In this document: positions 16,554 through 24,070 of the stretch, one piece after another
Position numbering within the stretch: the stretch's first letter is position 1
Layout: each line of letters starts with the position of its first letter
NCBI GenBank assembly: GCA_900470805.1
Contig: UCCA01000020.1
Coordinates: forward strand, 88,440 to 152,439
DNA from: Hyphomicrobiales bacterium
GTDB lineage: Bacteria; Pseudomonadota; Alphaproteobacteria; Rhizobiales; Rhizobiaceae
Length of the DNA: 64,000 nucleotides
Direction of reading: 5' to 3'
Translations under genes and position numbers: made by a program
Notes under the pieces: generated by a model
Databases searched by the model: none
What the model saw: the letters and a program-made list of their open reading frames with translations, nothing else
Told to the model about the DNA's origin: nothing

Positions 16554-19241
16554 ATGCCGACCGAAACAGAACAACTAGTCGTCAGCCTTGAAGCCCGTAT
16601 CAATCAGTTCGAAAAGAACTTCCAAAAGGCCCAGCGCACGGCGAACGACAACTTTCAGGGGATCGAGCGCCGCGCCCAGCGGTCAGCCGATACGCTGGAA
16701 AAGAGCTTCGACCGGGCCGGTAGCTCGATCAGCGCCAAGCTCGAAGGCGCGTTGAAGCCGTTCCTTGCGGGTGGCATTCTAGCCGCTGGCGTCACCGCTG
16801 CAGCTACCGCCCTTGGCGAGGTGGCCAAGACCGTTGCCGAAGTCGATCGCGAGGCCCGCAAGGCTGGCGTATCGGCGCAGACGTGGCAGCGTTGGGCCTA
16901 TGTGGCCACGGCCACCGGCATGAATATCGATGGCGTCACCGACGCGCTGAAAGAGTTGAATATTCGCGGCGACGAATTCGCCAAGACCGGGAAGGGCAGC
17001 GCACAGGAAGCTTTCACCCGTCTTGGATACACGGCAACGGACGTGGCGGCGAAGCTGAAAGACCCTTCGGCCTTCCTTGATGAGATCATCGGCAAGCTGC
17101 AAAAATTGGATAGGGCCGCGCAGACCCGTATCCTTGATGAGACCTTTGGGGGGCAGGGCGCGGAAGAACTGGCCAAGGTGCTTGGCCTGTCCGTTGCGGA
17201 AATCCAGAAACTCCGATCGCAGGCAGCGACCTTCACCGACGAACAGATTGCATCGGCGGCAAAGATCGATCGGGCATTCGCCACCCTTTGGCGCAACGTG
17301 TCCGTTTATGCCAAGGGCGCGCTCGTCAATTCCGTTGGTTATGCCGAGTCTCTGATCGATACGATAAGCACCTTGAAGGGGGACAAGCTGATCGATCAGG
17401 CGAAAGCCGACGCTCTCTCCCCGGAAGGGCAGATGAAGCGGCTAGAACAGCAGCGCGCCAAGATCGCGGCCCAGATTGCCGACGTCCAATCCAACCCGCT
17501 GGACGTCTTGAAGCAGACAGAGCTTCGCCAGCTTGAAGCCTCGCTCAAAGCCGTGGACGAACAGATCGAAGCCCTTGGCGGCGGAAGCAATGAACTGAAA
17601 GCAGCGCTCTCCGAACTGTCCAACATGACCGTTGGCGCGGGCAAGAGCTTCGAACAGAGCACCATGTCGGCGGCGAACTTCAAGAACGCCTTGGCCGAGA
17701 TCAAGAAGCTTGTGCCGAGCCTGAAATCGGATCTCGACAACCTCGCCACCTCGAACAGCATTGATGCTGCCTATCAGAACGCTGTTAAGAACGCCCGAAA
17801 CATGGGTGACGTGCAACTGGCGACCGATACGGCGAACCGCGCCAAGACAGCGGCAAGGGTGAATTTCGCCACCTCCAACACCACAGATTATCTCTCTGGA
17901 TACCTGCCAAGCGGCAAGGGAAAGGCGGCGGTTGACGGGATGGCTTCGGCCTTCGCCACCAAGCTGGCCACCATGCTGGCGTCTCTCCCAGAAAACCTGC
18001 AGGGGCAGGTAACGATCAATTCCGGTTATCGCGACGTGGCAAGGCAGCAGGAGCTATGGCTGCAGGCGCTGCAGAAATACGGCTCTGTTGAAGAGGCCCG
18101 GAAGTGGGTGGCTCCTCCTGGCAATTCTCAGCACAACAAAGGCAATGCCGCCGATTTGGGATACGGCAGTGATGCCGCCCGTCAATGGGCTCACAGCAAC
18201 GCCGGAAACTTCGGCCTGTCGTTCCCGCTTGGAAATGAGAATTGGCATATTGAGGATGCAGACGCCCGCCGCTCCGCCGACAGCACGGCGATGCAGGAAA
18301 AGATCAATCTCGCCAAACAGCAGGGCGAGGCCCGCCGATCGCTGAATTTGACAATCAGTGAAGGCTTGGATTTGGCCCGGTTCGAGCAGTCGATCAGCGG
18401 CATGTCGGCCCAGCAGCAACAGATTGAGCTCGAAGTCTATCGCGCCAAACTACAGGCCAAGCGCGACGGCATCACCCTGTCCGATCAGGAAGTCCAAAAG
18501 ATCCGCGATCAGATCACGGCAACGTCTCAGCTTAACGCGGCCAACAAACAGGTTGCGTCATCGGCGGAAGGCATGGGGGAGGCCCAACACTTCCTTGCCG
18601 AGAACTTCACCAATGCTCTATCGGGCCTGATCACTGGCACCACGACGTTGGAAGGGGCTATGCAGCAGCTTGCCAACAGCATCATCAACGCGGCGCTACA
18701 GGCCATTCTCTTGGGCGAGGGGCCGCTTGCCGGCCTTGGCGGGGGCAAGAAGTCGGGCGGTAGTTCCAACCCCGTGGGTGGCCTTCTAGGCTTCCTATTC
18801 AGCGCCAAGGGCGGGCCGGTCAGCCACGATCGTCGCAGCGTGCTTCACCTTGCGGGAGGCGGCAACGTTCGCGGTCCCGGCACCGCCACAAGCGACAGCA
18901 TCCCGGCTTGGCTCTCCGATGGGGAATTCGTGGTGAATGCTGCCGCCACGGCCCGTAACAGGGCAGCGCTCGAAGACATCAACGCGGGGAGAGCGCCACG
19001 CTTGGCAGACGGCGGCATGATCGGAGGCGGGGCCAAGGGCGGTAGTTCCGCAGCCGCACCGCTGAATATGGGTGGCGTCGTCGTCAACGTCAGCACGAAC
19101 GGCAGTTCGGGGGACAAGTCCAAAGATGAGGCCTACAGCCAGAACATGGGGAAGATCGTCGGGCAAGCCGTTGATCAGCACATGTCAGATTGGACCGTCA
19201 ACCAGATGAGGCCGGGTGGCCTCTTGTACGGGCGGCGCTAG
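16554..19241 (+). CDS. Tape measure protein with embedded M15-type peptidase
   Basis: 895-residue tape measure, which sets tail length. The N-terminus is helical/coiled (SLEARINQFEKNFQKAQRTA), followed by a hydrophobic stretch at about 60-90. Residues about 465-570 form a peptidoglycan peptidase-like domain of the M15/VanY type: INSGYRDVARQQELW (near 488), the metal motif SQHNKGNAAD (about 524-533) and ENWHIE (about 562). The C-terminus carries the usual tape-measure ending NVRGPGTATSDSIPAWLSDG, then EFVVNAAAT. No distal-tail gene follows; the next gene is convergent after 2 nt. Confidence 0.9.
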   Translation: MPTETEQLVVSLEARINQFEKNFQKAQRTANDNFQGIERRAQRSADTLEKSFDRAGSSISAKLEGALKPFLAGGILAAGVTAAATALGEVAKTVAEVDREARKAGVSAQTWQRWAYVATATGMNIDGVTDALKELNIRGDEFAKTGKGSAQEAFTRLGYTATDVAAKLKDPSAFLDEIIGKLQKLDRAAQTRILDETFGGQGAEELAKVLGLSVAEIQKLRSQAATFTDEQIASAAKIDRAFATLWRNVSVYAKGALVNSVGYAESLIDTISTLKGDKLIDQAKADALSPEGQMKRLEQQRAKIAAQIADVQSNPLDVLKQTELRQLEASLKAVDEQIEALGGGSNELKAALSELSNMTVGAGKSFEQSTMSAANFKNALAEIKKLVPSLKSDLDNLATSNSIDAAYQNAVKNARNMGDVQLATDTANRAKTAARVNFATSNTTDYLSGYLPSGKGKAAVDGMASAFATKLATMLASLPENLQGQVTINSGYRDVARQQELWLQALQKYGSVEEARKWVAPPGNSQHNKGNAADLGYGSDAARQWAHSNAGNFGLSFPLGNENWHIEDADARRSADSTAMQEKINLAKQQGEARRSLNLTISEGLDLARFEQSISGMSAQQQQIELEVYRAKLQAKRDGITLSDQEVQKIRDQITATSQLNAANKQVASSAEGMGEAQHFLAENFTNALSGLITGTTTLEGAMQQLANSIINAALQAILLGEGPLAGLGGGKKSGGSSNPVGGLLGFLFSAKGGPVSHDRRSVLHLAGGGNVRGPGTATSDSIPAWLSDGEFVVNAAATARNRAALEDINAGRAPRLADGGMIGGGAKGGSSAAAPLNMGGVVVNVSTNGSSGDKSKDEAYSQNMGKIVGQAVDQHMSDWTVNQMRPGGLLYGRR

Positions 19242-19243
19242 AG

Positions 19244-19732
19244 TTAAAGATTTCCGTCCGCCCCTGCTTCTTCCCATTTCTGGTAAGTAAGCGTGCATTC
19301 GCCGAACGCAGTCAGCACAAGAAAATTCCTATGCTGACTGTCCCACCACTTGTAGGTCTTTCCTGCGTTCGGATCCGTTTTGGAAACGCCCGCAGGACCG
19401 TATGTGTTTTCCACACGTTGAACGACGTTGTCACACGTTCGACCGTTGGGCCAAATCAATTCTACCATGTCTAGGACGTGGGAAGCGTTATTGAAAAAGA
19501 AGTTTACGTTGAACTCGTAACCGTCAGTCGTCTTATATTTCGCGACTGCAGCTCGCGTTGAACCTAGATCAAAGGACCGCTCTTCATCTTTGGCGGCAAA
19601 CGCAGTTCCACTTGACGCGCGGATTACCTCATCCACGTTCATTCCCCATTTTGTATATTGCCAATCGGCGTGCGCCGATGTGGAAACGGTCATGGCAAGT
19701 ACGCCCATAAACGCGGCAATTGTCGTTCTCAT
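19244..19732 (-). CDS. Secreted hypothetical protein
   Basis: 162-residue protein with a clear signal peptide (MRTTIAAFMGVLAMTVSTSA, cleavage after AHA) and two Cys residues in the mature part. It starts WQYTKWGMNVDEVIRASSGT, a type of small periplasmic protein seen in Alphaproteobacteria. ATG 19732 has GGGGAA just upstream; a longer reading from 19759 is less likely. It is the last gene of a minus-strand set with the membrane protein and Arc-like repressor, so it may be expressed in the lysogen. Function unknown. Confidence 0.7.
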   Translation of the reverse strand: MRTTIAAFMGVLAMTVSTSAHADWQYTKWGMNVDEVIRASSGTAFAAKDEERSFDLGSTRAAVAKYKTTDGYEFNVNFFFNNASHVLDMVELIWPNGRTCDNVVQRVENTYGPAGVSKTDPNAGKTYKWWDSQHRNFLVLTAFGECTLTYQKWEEAGADGNL

Positions 19733-19768
19733 CCAGTTCCCCAGCCCATTTATTTGCAAATATTTGTG

Positions 19769-20143
19769 TCAGACCCACGCGGCAATCAGAGCGACGATAA
19801 GGCTGGCGACCCCTAGCTTGAAGCCGGTTTCGGAGTTGACGAACAGGAAATTTCGCACGGCGCGGCGAATTGGCTGATCGGGATTGTCGATCTCGATTAT
19901 GTCGCGGGTGACGTGGCTAGGCGGGCCGAACGGGTATTTCTCCTCGTCCCCGAATTCTTCGATCGCAAAATCAAACCACCCGGAAACGCGCAATTGCAGC
20001 ACGGATGCAAGGCCTAATAGCGCGGCGGCGGAATTCATCAAGCGAGGGGCCGATAGCGGGCCACCGATCAGTGACATCAAGCCGGCAACGGTTGAAATTA
20101 CCGAAGCTGCCAAGACCACAACGAAGAACGTTCGAAGTGTCAT
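19769..20143 (-). CDS. Small membrane protein
   Basis: 124-residue inner-membrane protein with hydrophobic segments at about residues 4-27, 33-50 and 106-124, and an acidic loop between (FAIEEFGDEEKYPFGPPSHV). Its ATG overlaps the end of the Arc-like repressor gene (ATGA-type, 20140-20143), so the two are co-translated. A membrane protein expressed with the repressor is a usual arrangement for superinfection exclusion, but no specific family was recognised. Confidence 0.65.
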   Translation of the reverse strand: MTLRTFFVVVLAASVISTVAGLMSLIGGPLSAPRLMNSAAALLGLASVLQLRVSGWFDFAIEEFGDEEKYPFGPPSHVTRDIIEIDNPDQPIRRAVRNFLFVNSETGFKLGVASLIVALIAAWV

Positions 20144-20451
20144 CTGCGATCGGCCTCTAGGCGGGCAATCCTCATTTCGTGGTCATAGCTTCGATCGTCT
20201 TGGACCATCTGCGATAGCGCACGCTCGACCGCAGAGAGGCGCTTTTCAAGCTCGCTATCCGGGGCCGGCAGATCAAACCCGCTCGCGTGGGTGACACCCC
20301 CAGCCGCATAGAACGCCTCCAGCACGGCGACGACTTCTGCATTCATGGTGCGATGGTTCTTTTCCGCCTCTTTTTTTATCTGGTCGCGCATGCCTTCCGG
20401 CAGGCGGACGATGAATTTGTCCATTTCACGTACGCTTTTAGTCTGTGCCAT
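20140..20451 (-). CDS. Arc-family repressor, leftward
   Basis: 103-residue ribbon-helix-helix DNA-binding protein. The Arc-type core is KFIVRLPEGMRDQIKKEAEK followed by NHRTMNAEVVAVLEAFYAA; a helical C-terminus (SELEKRLSAVERALSQMVQ) could mediate oligomerisation, as in Mnt. ATG 20451 is preferred over upstream codons (up to 20610) because conserved sequence begins there and longer readings run through the operator. It diverges from a second Arc-like gene across two palindromes, a layout like the phage P22 arc/mnt immunity region. Confidence 0.82.
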   Translation of the reverse strand: MAQTKSVREMDKFIVRLPEGMRDQIKKEAEKNHRTMNAEVVAVLEAFYAAGGVTHASGFDLPAPDSELEKRLSAVERALSQMVQDDRSYDHEMRIARLEADRR

Positions 20452-20460
20452 AAATCTATG

Positions 20461-20475
20461 ATGGCAAAATGCCAT
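20461..20475. promoter_or_regulatory. Palindromic operator 1, repressor intergenic region
   Basis: ATGGCAAAATGCCAT: perfect 6-bp arms with a 3-nt centre, 9 nt upstream of the leftward repressor start. It has the same ATGGCA/TGCCAT half-sites and 15-bp span as operator 2, with centres 56 bp apart. A single extra half-site GTGCCAT lies at 20503-20509. It is a likely binding site for one or both Arc-type proteins. Confidence 0.7.
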
Positions 20476-20483
20476 GTCCCCTA

Positions 20484-20531
20484 TTGACGCGTAATCTGCC
20501 CAGTGCCATCTCTTGCATGGCACCGTGCCAT
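20484..20531 (+). promoter_or_regulatory. Rightward promoter and palindromic operator 2
   Basis: A TTGACG -35-like hexamer at 20484-20489 is followed at about 17 nt by a weak -10 region (20506-20512), then by the perfect palindrome ATGGCACCGTGCCAT (20517-20531, 7-bp arms, 1-nt centre). A protein bound at operator 2 would block the rightward promoter that serves the second Arc-like gene and the genes down to the integrase. The -10 assignment is weak. Confidence 0.6.
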
Positions 20532-20557
20532 ATCGAAAGAGCAAAGGGATGGATATC

Positions 20558-20704
20558 ATGAAAGCTGCAGACTTCCCCAAAATAATCGTTCGGCTCCCCC
20601 CAGACGTCAAGGACTGGATCGAAGAGCAGTCGAAGCTGAACGCCTCTTCTCAGACCTCCGAAATCGTCCGCGCTCTCAGGGAGCGCATGGCACGCGCTGC
20701 CTAG
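20558..20704 (+). CDS. Arc-family repressor, rightward (48 aa)
   Basis: 48-residue ribbon-helix-helix protein: FPKIIVRLPPDVKDWIEEQS followed by KLNASSQTSEIVRALRERM, close to the size of P22 Arc (53 residues) and almost nothing but the RHH fold. ATG 20558 is chosen because AAAGGGA lies at the right distance; ATG 20549 would be too close to it. It is transcribed away from operator 2 and toward the integrase, so it is the rightward partner in the switch. Confidence 0.8.
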   Translation: MKAADFPKIIVRLPPDVKDWIEEQSKLNASSQTSEIVRALRERMARAA

Positions 20705-20729
20705 CTCACCCTCCACAACGATAGGAATA

Positions 20730-21176
20730 ATGGACATGACAAGCGAGATACAGAAACTGATCGACCAAGCCACCGCCAAGGCTGTTTTAGACTACGAAGA
20801 TGACGCCCTCCAGACGTATGTTCTTATCATCTACGACAACGGCGACACCGATCGTATGCCGATCGACACAGGCAGCAGCCTCCTGCACGCAGATCATGCG
20901 TTCGCAGAAGGTGACGAACTGGCTGCCTTCGCGGGAAGCTCCACGTTTATCGTGTTTATGCACGTTCGAGAGCCCGAGGGTGAAGCGATCATCATGCGGA
21001 GTGTCAAAGGTGACGAGCAGGGGACGTCGGCGTTTCTCGTTCACCGTGAAACCGGGTTTGCAGAAGACGATTTGAGTATGGCGCTTACCTACAACGGCAA
21101 GGAACTCGACACACCCACCCAGTGGACCGGGGCAATCGGTGAAATCCAATTCGACATGGTACAGAGGCCGAACTAG
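20730..21176 (+). CDS. Hypothetical acidic protein
   Basis: 148-residue acidic protein without signal or membrane segments; not recognised. It begins MDMTSEIQKLIDQATAKAVL and is followed without a gap by the next gene (stop at 21176, ATG at 21177). AGGAAT precedes ATG 20730; a second ATG is at 20736. It lies in the rightward unit Arc-like repressor, this gene, 79-residue gene, integrase. Acidity would fit an anti-restriction or DNA-mimic protein, but this is speculation. Confidence 0.6.
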   Translation: MDMTSEIQKLIDQATAKAVLDYEDDALQTYVLIIYDNGDTDRMPIDTGSSLLHADHAFAEGDELAAFAGSSTFIVFMHVREPEGEAIIMRSVKGDEQGTSAFLVHRETGFAEDDLSMALTYNGKELDTPTQWTGAIGEIQFDMVQRPN

Positions 21177-21416
21177 ATGACTAGCATCCTACGCCAGATG
21201 ACAATCGCGTCCCGCGCCGCCGACAAGGCCCGCCGCGCCACCCGCCGCAAGGAGCAAATGTCGGACCTCAAGAAGCTGACAAAGCACTTTGCCAAGGACG
21301 GCAAACAGGTCTCGGTATTCATTACCCACGACGGCTATTCGCTCACCAGCATCACGGCACCACCGAGCCCGGATGCTGCCAATCCGAACGAATGGGATGA
21401 GGAGTTGCTGAAATGA
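21177..21416 (+). CDS. Small basic hypothetical protein
   Basis: 79-residue protein with a very basic N-terminal half (RAADKARRATRRKEQMSDLK) and an acidic end (NEWDEELLK). It overlaps the integrase gene by 4 nt (ATGA). Small basic proteins beside integrases are often excisionases, but no winged-helix or HTH motif is evident, so the role stays open. Confidence 0.55.
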   Translation: MTSILRQMTIASRAADKARRATRRKEQMSDLKKLTKHFAKDGKQVSVFITHDGYSLTSITAPPSPDAANPNEWDEELLK

Positions 21417-22480
21417 CAAAAGCGCCCCTCACAGGCCAGAAAAAGCCGAAATACGTCCACGCCTTTGCCGACAGGCATGGCCGCGACAGGATCTATTTCA
21501 ACAAGCCGGGACAGGCGAAGATCGCGCTCAGCGGCCCGTTGTACTCGGAAGCGTTCTGGATCGACTATCACAAGGCCAAGGCGGGGGAGAAGATCGTCAA
21601 AGAAGGGGCAGGGGCGTCGAAGACGGTCGCCGGCACCATCGACGCGCTAATCGCCAAATACTACCAATCCGCCGACTTCCTGAGCAACGCACCGACGACA
21701 CAGCGGAATTACAAGTCCGTCCTCGAACCGTTCCGAAAGGACCACGGCGCGAAGACCGTCGCCAACCTTCGGCGCGAACACATCAATGCCATTCTGAACA
21801 AGCGGGCGCTGACCTCCACGGCACAAGCCAAGAACCTTGGGAAGCGCCTTTCCACCCTCATGAAGTTCGCAGTTGATTTCGGCCTCGCCAAAGACAACCC
21901 GATGATTGGCGTCAAGAAGGTGAAGCACGTCGAACAGCATTACGAAATGTGGACCGACGCGGACATCGCACAGTTCCGGGCCTACTGGGGCGAGGAAACG
22001 CCACAGCGGCAAGCGCTGGAGATCCTGATCTATACTGGTCTTCGCCGCAGCGATGCCGTGAAGCTTGGCCCGAAGCACGTCAAGGACGGTTCAATCAAGA
22101 TCACCACACAGAAGACGAAAGCCGTTTTAGAGTTTCCAGTGCACCCCAAGCTGCAGCCGTTCCTCAAGACCCGGAACAATGGCCGCATTGCCAACATAGC
22201 CACCTACATCACCACCATGCACGGCAAGGCGCGATCGGAGAAGGCGTTCACGAATTGGATAAAGGAGGCAGCGGACGAAGCCCACTTGCCGCCTCACAGG
22301 TCACCCCACGGCTTGCGCCGCGCATCGTGCCGAGCACTGGCCGAAGCCGGCTGCAGCGTATGGGAAATCATGAGCATCACCGGCCATCAGAACAGCGAGG
22401 AGGTGCAAGCCTACGTGGCCGATATCGACAAGAAGAAACTAGGCGCAAGCGCAATAGAGAAGTGGACAAGCGCGTCATGA
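21413..22480 (+). CDS. Tyrosine recombinase/integrase
   Basis: 355-residue phage integrase. An N-terminal SAM-like core-binding domain (about 85-180) is followed by the catalytic domain with IYTGLRRSDAVKL (Arg I), SPHGLRRASCRALAE (H-x-x-R) and TGHQNSEEVQAYVADID (His and nucleophilic Tyr). It lies 87 nt from the attR core in the tRNA-Glu 3' end, so it is expected to catalyse integration there. It is translated with the preceding 79-residue gene (ATGA overlap) and expressed from the repressor-controlled rightward unit. Confidence 0.95.
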   Translation: MTKAPLTGQKKPKYVHAFADRHGRDRIYFNKPGQAKIALSGPLYSEAFWIDYHKAKAGEKIVKEGAGASKTVAGTIDALIAKYYQSADFLSNAPTTQRNYKSVLEPFRKDHGAKTVANLRREHINAILNKRALTSTAQAKNLGKRLSTLMKFAVDFGLAKDNPMIGVKKVKHVEQHYEMWTDADIAQFRAYWGEETPQRQALEILIYTGLRRSDAVKLGPKHVKDGSIKITTQKTKAVLEFPVHPKLQPFLKTRNNGRIANIATYITTMHGKARSEKAFTNWIKEAADEAHLPPHRSPHGLRRASCRALAEAGCSVWEIMSITGHQNSEEVQAYVADIDKKKLGASAIEKWTSAS

Positions 22481-22500
22481 GAACGTTCGGAAAACAGAAA

Positions 22501-22527
22501 TCTGCTAACCGGCAAATCGGGTTAGCA
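22501..22527 (+). promoter_or_regulatory. Putative integrase arm-type sites near attR
   Basis: TCTGCTAACC at 22501-22510 repeats the decamer found twice inside attL, and GGTTAGCA at 22520-22527 is the same core in reverse. Both lie between the integrase stop and the attR core. They are likely recombinase or excisionase arm sites. Confidence 0.5.
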
Positions 22528-22566
22528 AATATTGCTCTACAGGCACTGGAAACGCTGATGCCGGGG

Positions 22567-22588
22567 AGAGAAGTGGTACGCCCTAGGG
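22567..22588 (+). repeat. attR, 22-bp direct repeat
   Basis: Identical to 4926-4947. It covers the last 15 nt of tRNA-Glu including the encoded CCA plus 7 nt beyond the 3' end, so the tRNA remains complete after integration and its 3' flank is element-derived. Confidence 0.93.
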
Positions 22589-22648
22589 GAGTCGAACCCC
22601 TCTTCCCAGAATGAAAATCTGGTGTCCTAACCGATAGACGAAGGGCGC
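22574..22648 (-). tRNA. tRNA-Glu (UUC)
   Basis: Read on the minus strand it begins GCGCCCTTCGTCTATCGG. The anticodon stem CCAGA/TCTGG encloses TTTTCAT with anticodon TTC; the T-arm is GAGGGGTTCGACTCCCCT, the acceptor is GCGCCCT/AGGGCGT (with a G-U first pair), the discriminator is A and CCA is encoded. It serves as the integration site of the element on its 3' side. Confidence 0.95.
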
Positions 22649-22666
22649 TTCCTTCGTGGTGGCGCC

Positions 22667-22695
22667 CTTATAGTCAGGCGTTCGGAATCCCGCAA
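22667..22695 (-). promoter_or_regulatory. tRNA-Glu promoter
   Basis: On the minus strand TTGCGG (22690-22695) and TATAAG (22667-22672) are separated by exactly 17 nt and lie about 20 nt upstream of the tRNA. The tRNA-Pro gene at 29498 has the same TTGCGG-17-nt arrangement. Confidence 0.65.
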
Positions 22696-22843
22696 GCCGC
22701 AATTCGGATTTTTTTCAAAATAATGACAGCGGAGCCGGGGCTGTGGACAACGGCCATTTTGGCCGACGAATCAAACGTGTAGGCGGGATGGCTGGCATGC
22801 TGTCAAAGCGGCAGGCAATGCTGCGAACCGTTGCGAACTGGGC

Positions 22844-23929
22844 TCAGAGCGCGCGTGCCAAGGTCGCGGGAGCTGGCTTTCCGCCGCAGCCCCAATTCCA
22901 GTCGCGATTTCTGCCGGTGTCGAGGTGGATGGAGTCCGTGTGGCAGTAGGTGCCGACCCCGCCGCGGTCGGGCAGGGACCTGATGTAGCTGGCGATATCC
23001 CATTTCGAGACGCCGTCGATCTTGATATCGGCGGCGTCGCAGGTCTTGTGCATCGATTCCTCGGCGCCGCCGACCATGCGGTTGTGTTCGGGATCCCGGT
23101 AGCCTGATGTGACGAGGACGGGCTTGCCGAAATGGGTCTCGACGTTCCTGATGACGTTCAGCAGGTTCGGCTTGAAGCAGCCGACCTCGACCTTGTCGTT
23201 CTGGATGTGAAGGCCGTTCGGCGCGATTCGCGTCATGCCGGGCAGGGAGGCCTTTTGCAGCAGACCGGACAGGCTGGTCAGCAGGTTCTGCTTCGGCGCG
23301 CTGTAGAGCGCTTTGGTCGTCTGGCCGGGCAGGTAGCCGCTCGCCAGCGAGGCGGTCTGGGTAGGATCGATCCGCGTGCTGGTGTTTTCGGAGGATTGCT
23401 GCGGCAAAACGACCTGGCCTTGGGCCGCTGGATCGACTGGCGTCGGACTGCTGTAGACGCTCGAGCGGGTGGCGCTGACGCCGACCGGCGCATAGGCGTT
23501 GCCGCCTTCCGGCTGCAAAGTGGTTGAGGTCGAGTTGTTCTGGATTTTCGGATGAACCGAAAAAATGCTCATCGCCTGCGCGTTGATGCCTGTCTGCTGC
23601 AGGGCGAGGCCGCCAATATTGGCCGGGGCGGTCGCCGCGGAACCTGCAGCCACGGGCGCCGACGCCGTCTGTGTGGCGCCCGCGTTCTGCTGGCCCGATA
23701 CGTTGGAAACCATTGGGTCGCGGTAGCCGCCCTGCGTGGCAGAAGTGGCGGCGGGAGGCGTTTGTTGCGCCGTTGCTGTGGGCGCCGCCGGGGGCGTCGC
23801 GACTGCCGCAGCATCGACTGCGGTCTTGTCGGACACGCAGCCGGTCAGCAGCAGCGCCGATGTGGCGATCAGAAGTGCCGCCCCGAGAGGCGTGCGCTTT
23901 TCAACAGCGAGCAAGCGAGAATTCTCCAA
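22844..23929 (-). CDS. Lipoprotein with M15/DUF882-type peptidase domain
   Basis: 361-residue envelope protein. The signal peptide ends in the lipobox LLTGC (Cys near residue 31), followed by about 200 residues of Ala/Pro/Thr/Gln-rich low complexity, then a C-terminal peptidase M15_3/YcbK-like domain: VLVTSGYRDPEHNRMVGG, SMHKTCDAADIKIDG (metal-binding His/Asp) and the terminal HLDTGRNRDWNWGCG. It is probably a cell-wall D,D-carboxypeptidase-like enzyme or peptidoglycan-binding relative anchored to the outer membrane. It is a host gene just outside attR and monocistronic. Confidence 0.8.
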   Translation of the reverse strand: MENSRLLAVEKRTPLGAALLIATSALLLTGCVSDKTAVDAAAVATPPAAPTATAQQTPPAATSATQGGYRDPMVSNVSGQQNAGATQTASAPVAAGSAATAPANIGGLALQQTGINAQAMSIFSVHPKIQNNSTSTTLQPEGGNAYAPVGVSATRSSVYSSPTPVDPAAQGQVVLPQQSSENTSTRIDPTQTASLASGYLPGQTTKALYSAPKQNLLTSLSGLLQKASLPGMTRIAPNGLHIQNDKVEVGCFKPNLLNVIRNVETHFGKPVLVTSGYRDPEHNRMVGGAEESMHKTCDAADIKIDGVSKWDIASYIRSLPDRGGVGTYCHTDSIHLDTGRNRDWNWGCGGKPAPATLARAL

Positions 23930-24070
23930 AATGAAGTCATGAGGCGCGGGACTTGTCCTTTTCCGCCTCGAGTCATCGGGAGATTGCCCGCCGCCCGGAC
24001 CTGCGGCAAGCGCGATCCGGGCGCAGTGGCCCGAAATCGCAAAAGCCGCAAGCCTCGCAAAAGCCTCGAC

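Larger units (their letters stand above)
4926..22588 (+). mobile_element. Integrated prophage-like element or satellite (17.7 kb, tRNA-Glu site)
   Basis: The limits are set by an identical 22-bp direct repeat at 4926-4947 and 22567-22588; the right copy overlaps the 3' end of tRNA-Glu. A tyrosine integrase ends 87 nt from attR. Inside are portal, protease, capsid, connector, terminase, tail tube, chaperone and tape-measure genes, a divergent repressor region and several unknowns. No endolysin, holin, distal-tail, fibre or helicase gene was recognised, and the order (portal...tail tube...connectors...terminase...tape measure) is permuted relative to a typical HK97-like siphovirus. It may be a decaying prophage or a helper-dependent satellite; a complete autonomous phage is unlikely from what is visible. 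Confidence 0.9.

Noticed and set aside
22510..22614. Extension of coding sequence beyond the integrase to the tRNA
   Set aside because: Frames through this stretch are short and cross the att core; it holds arm-type sites instead.
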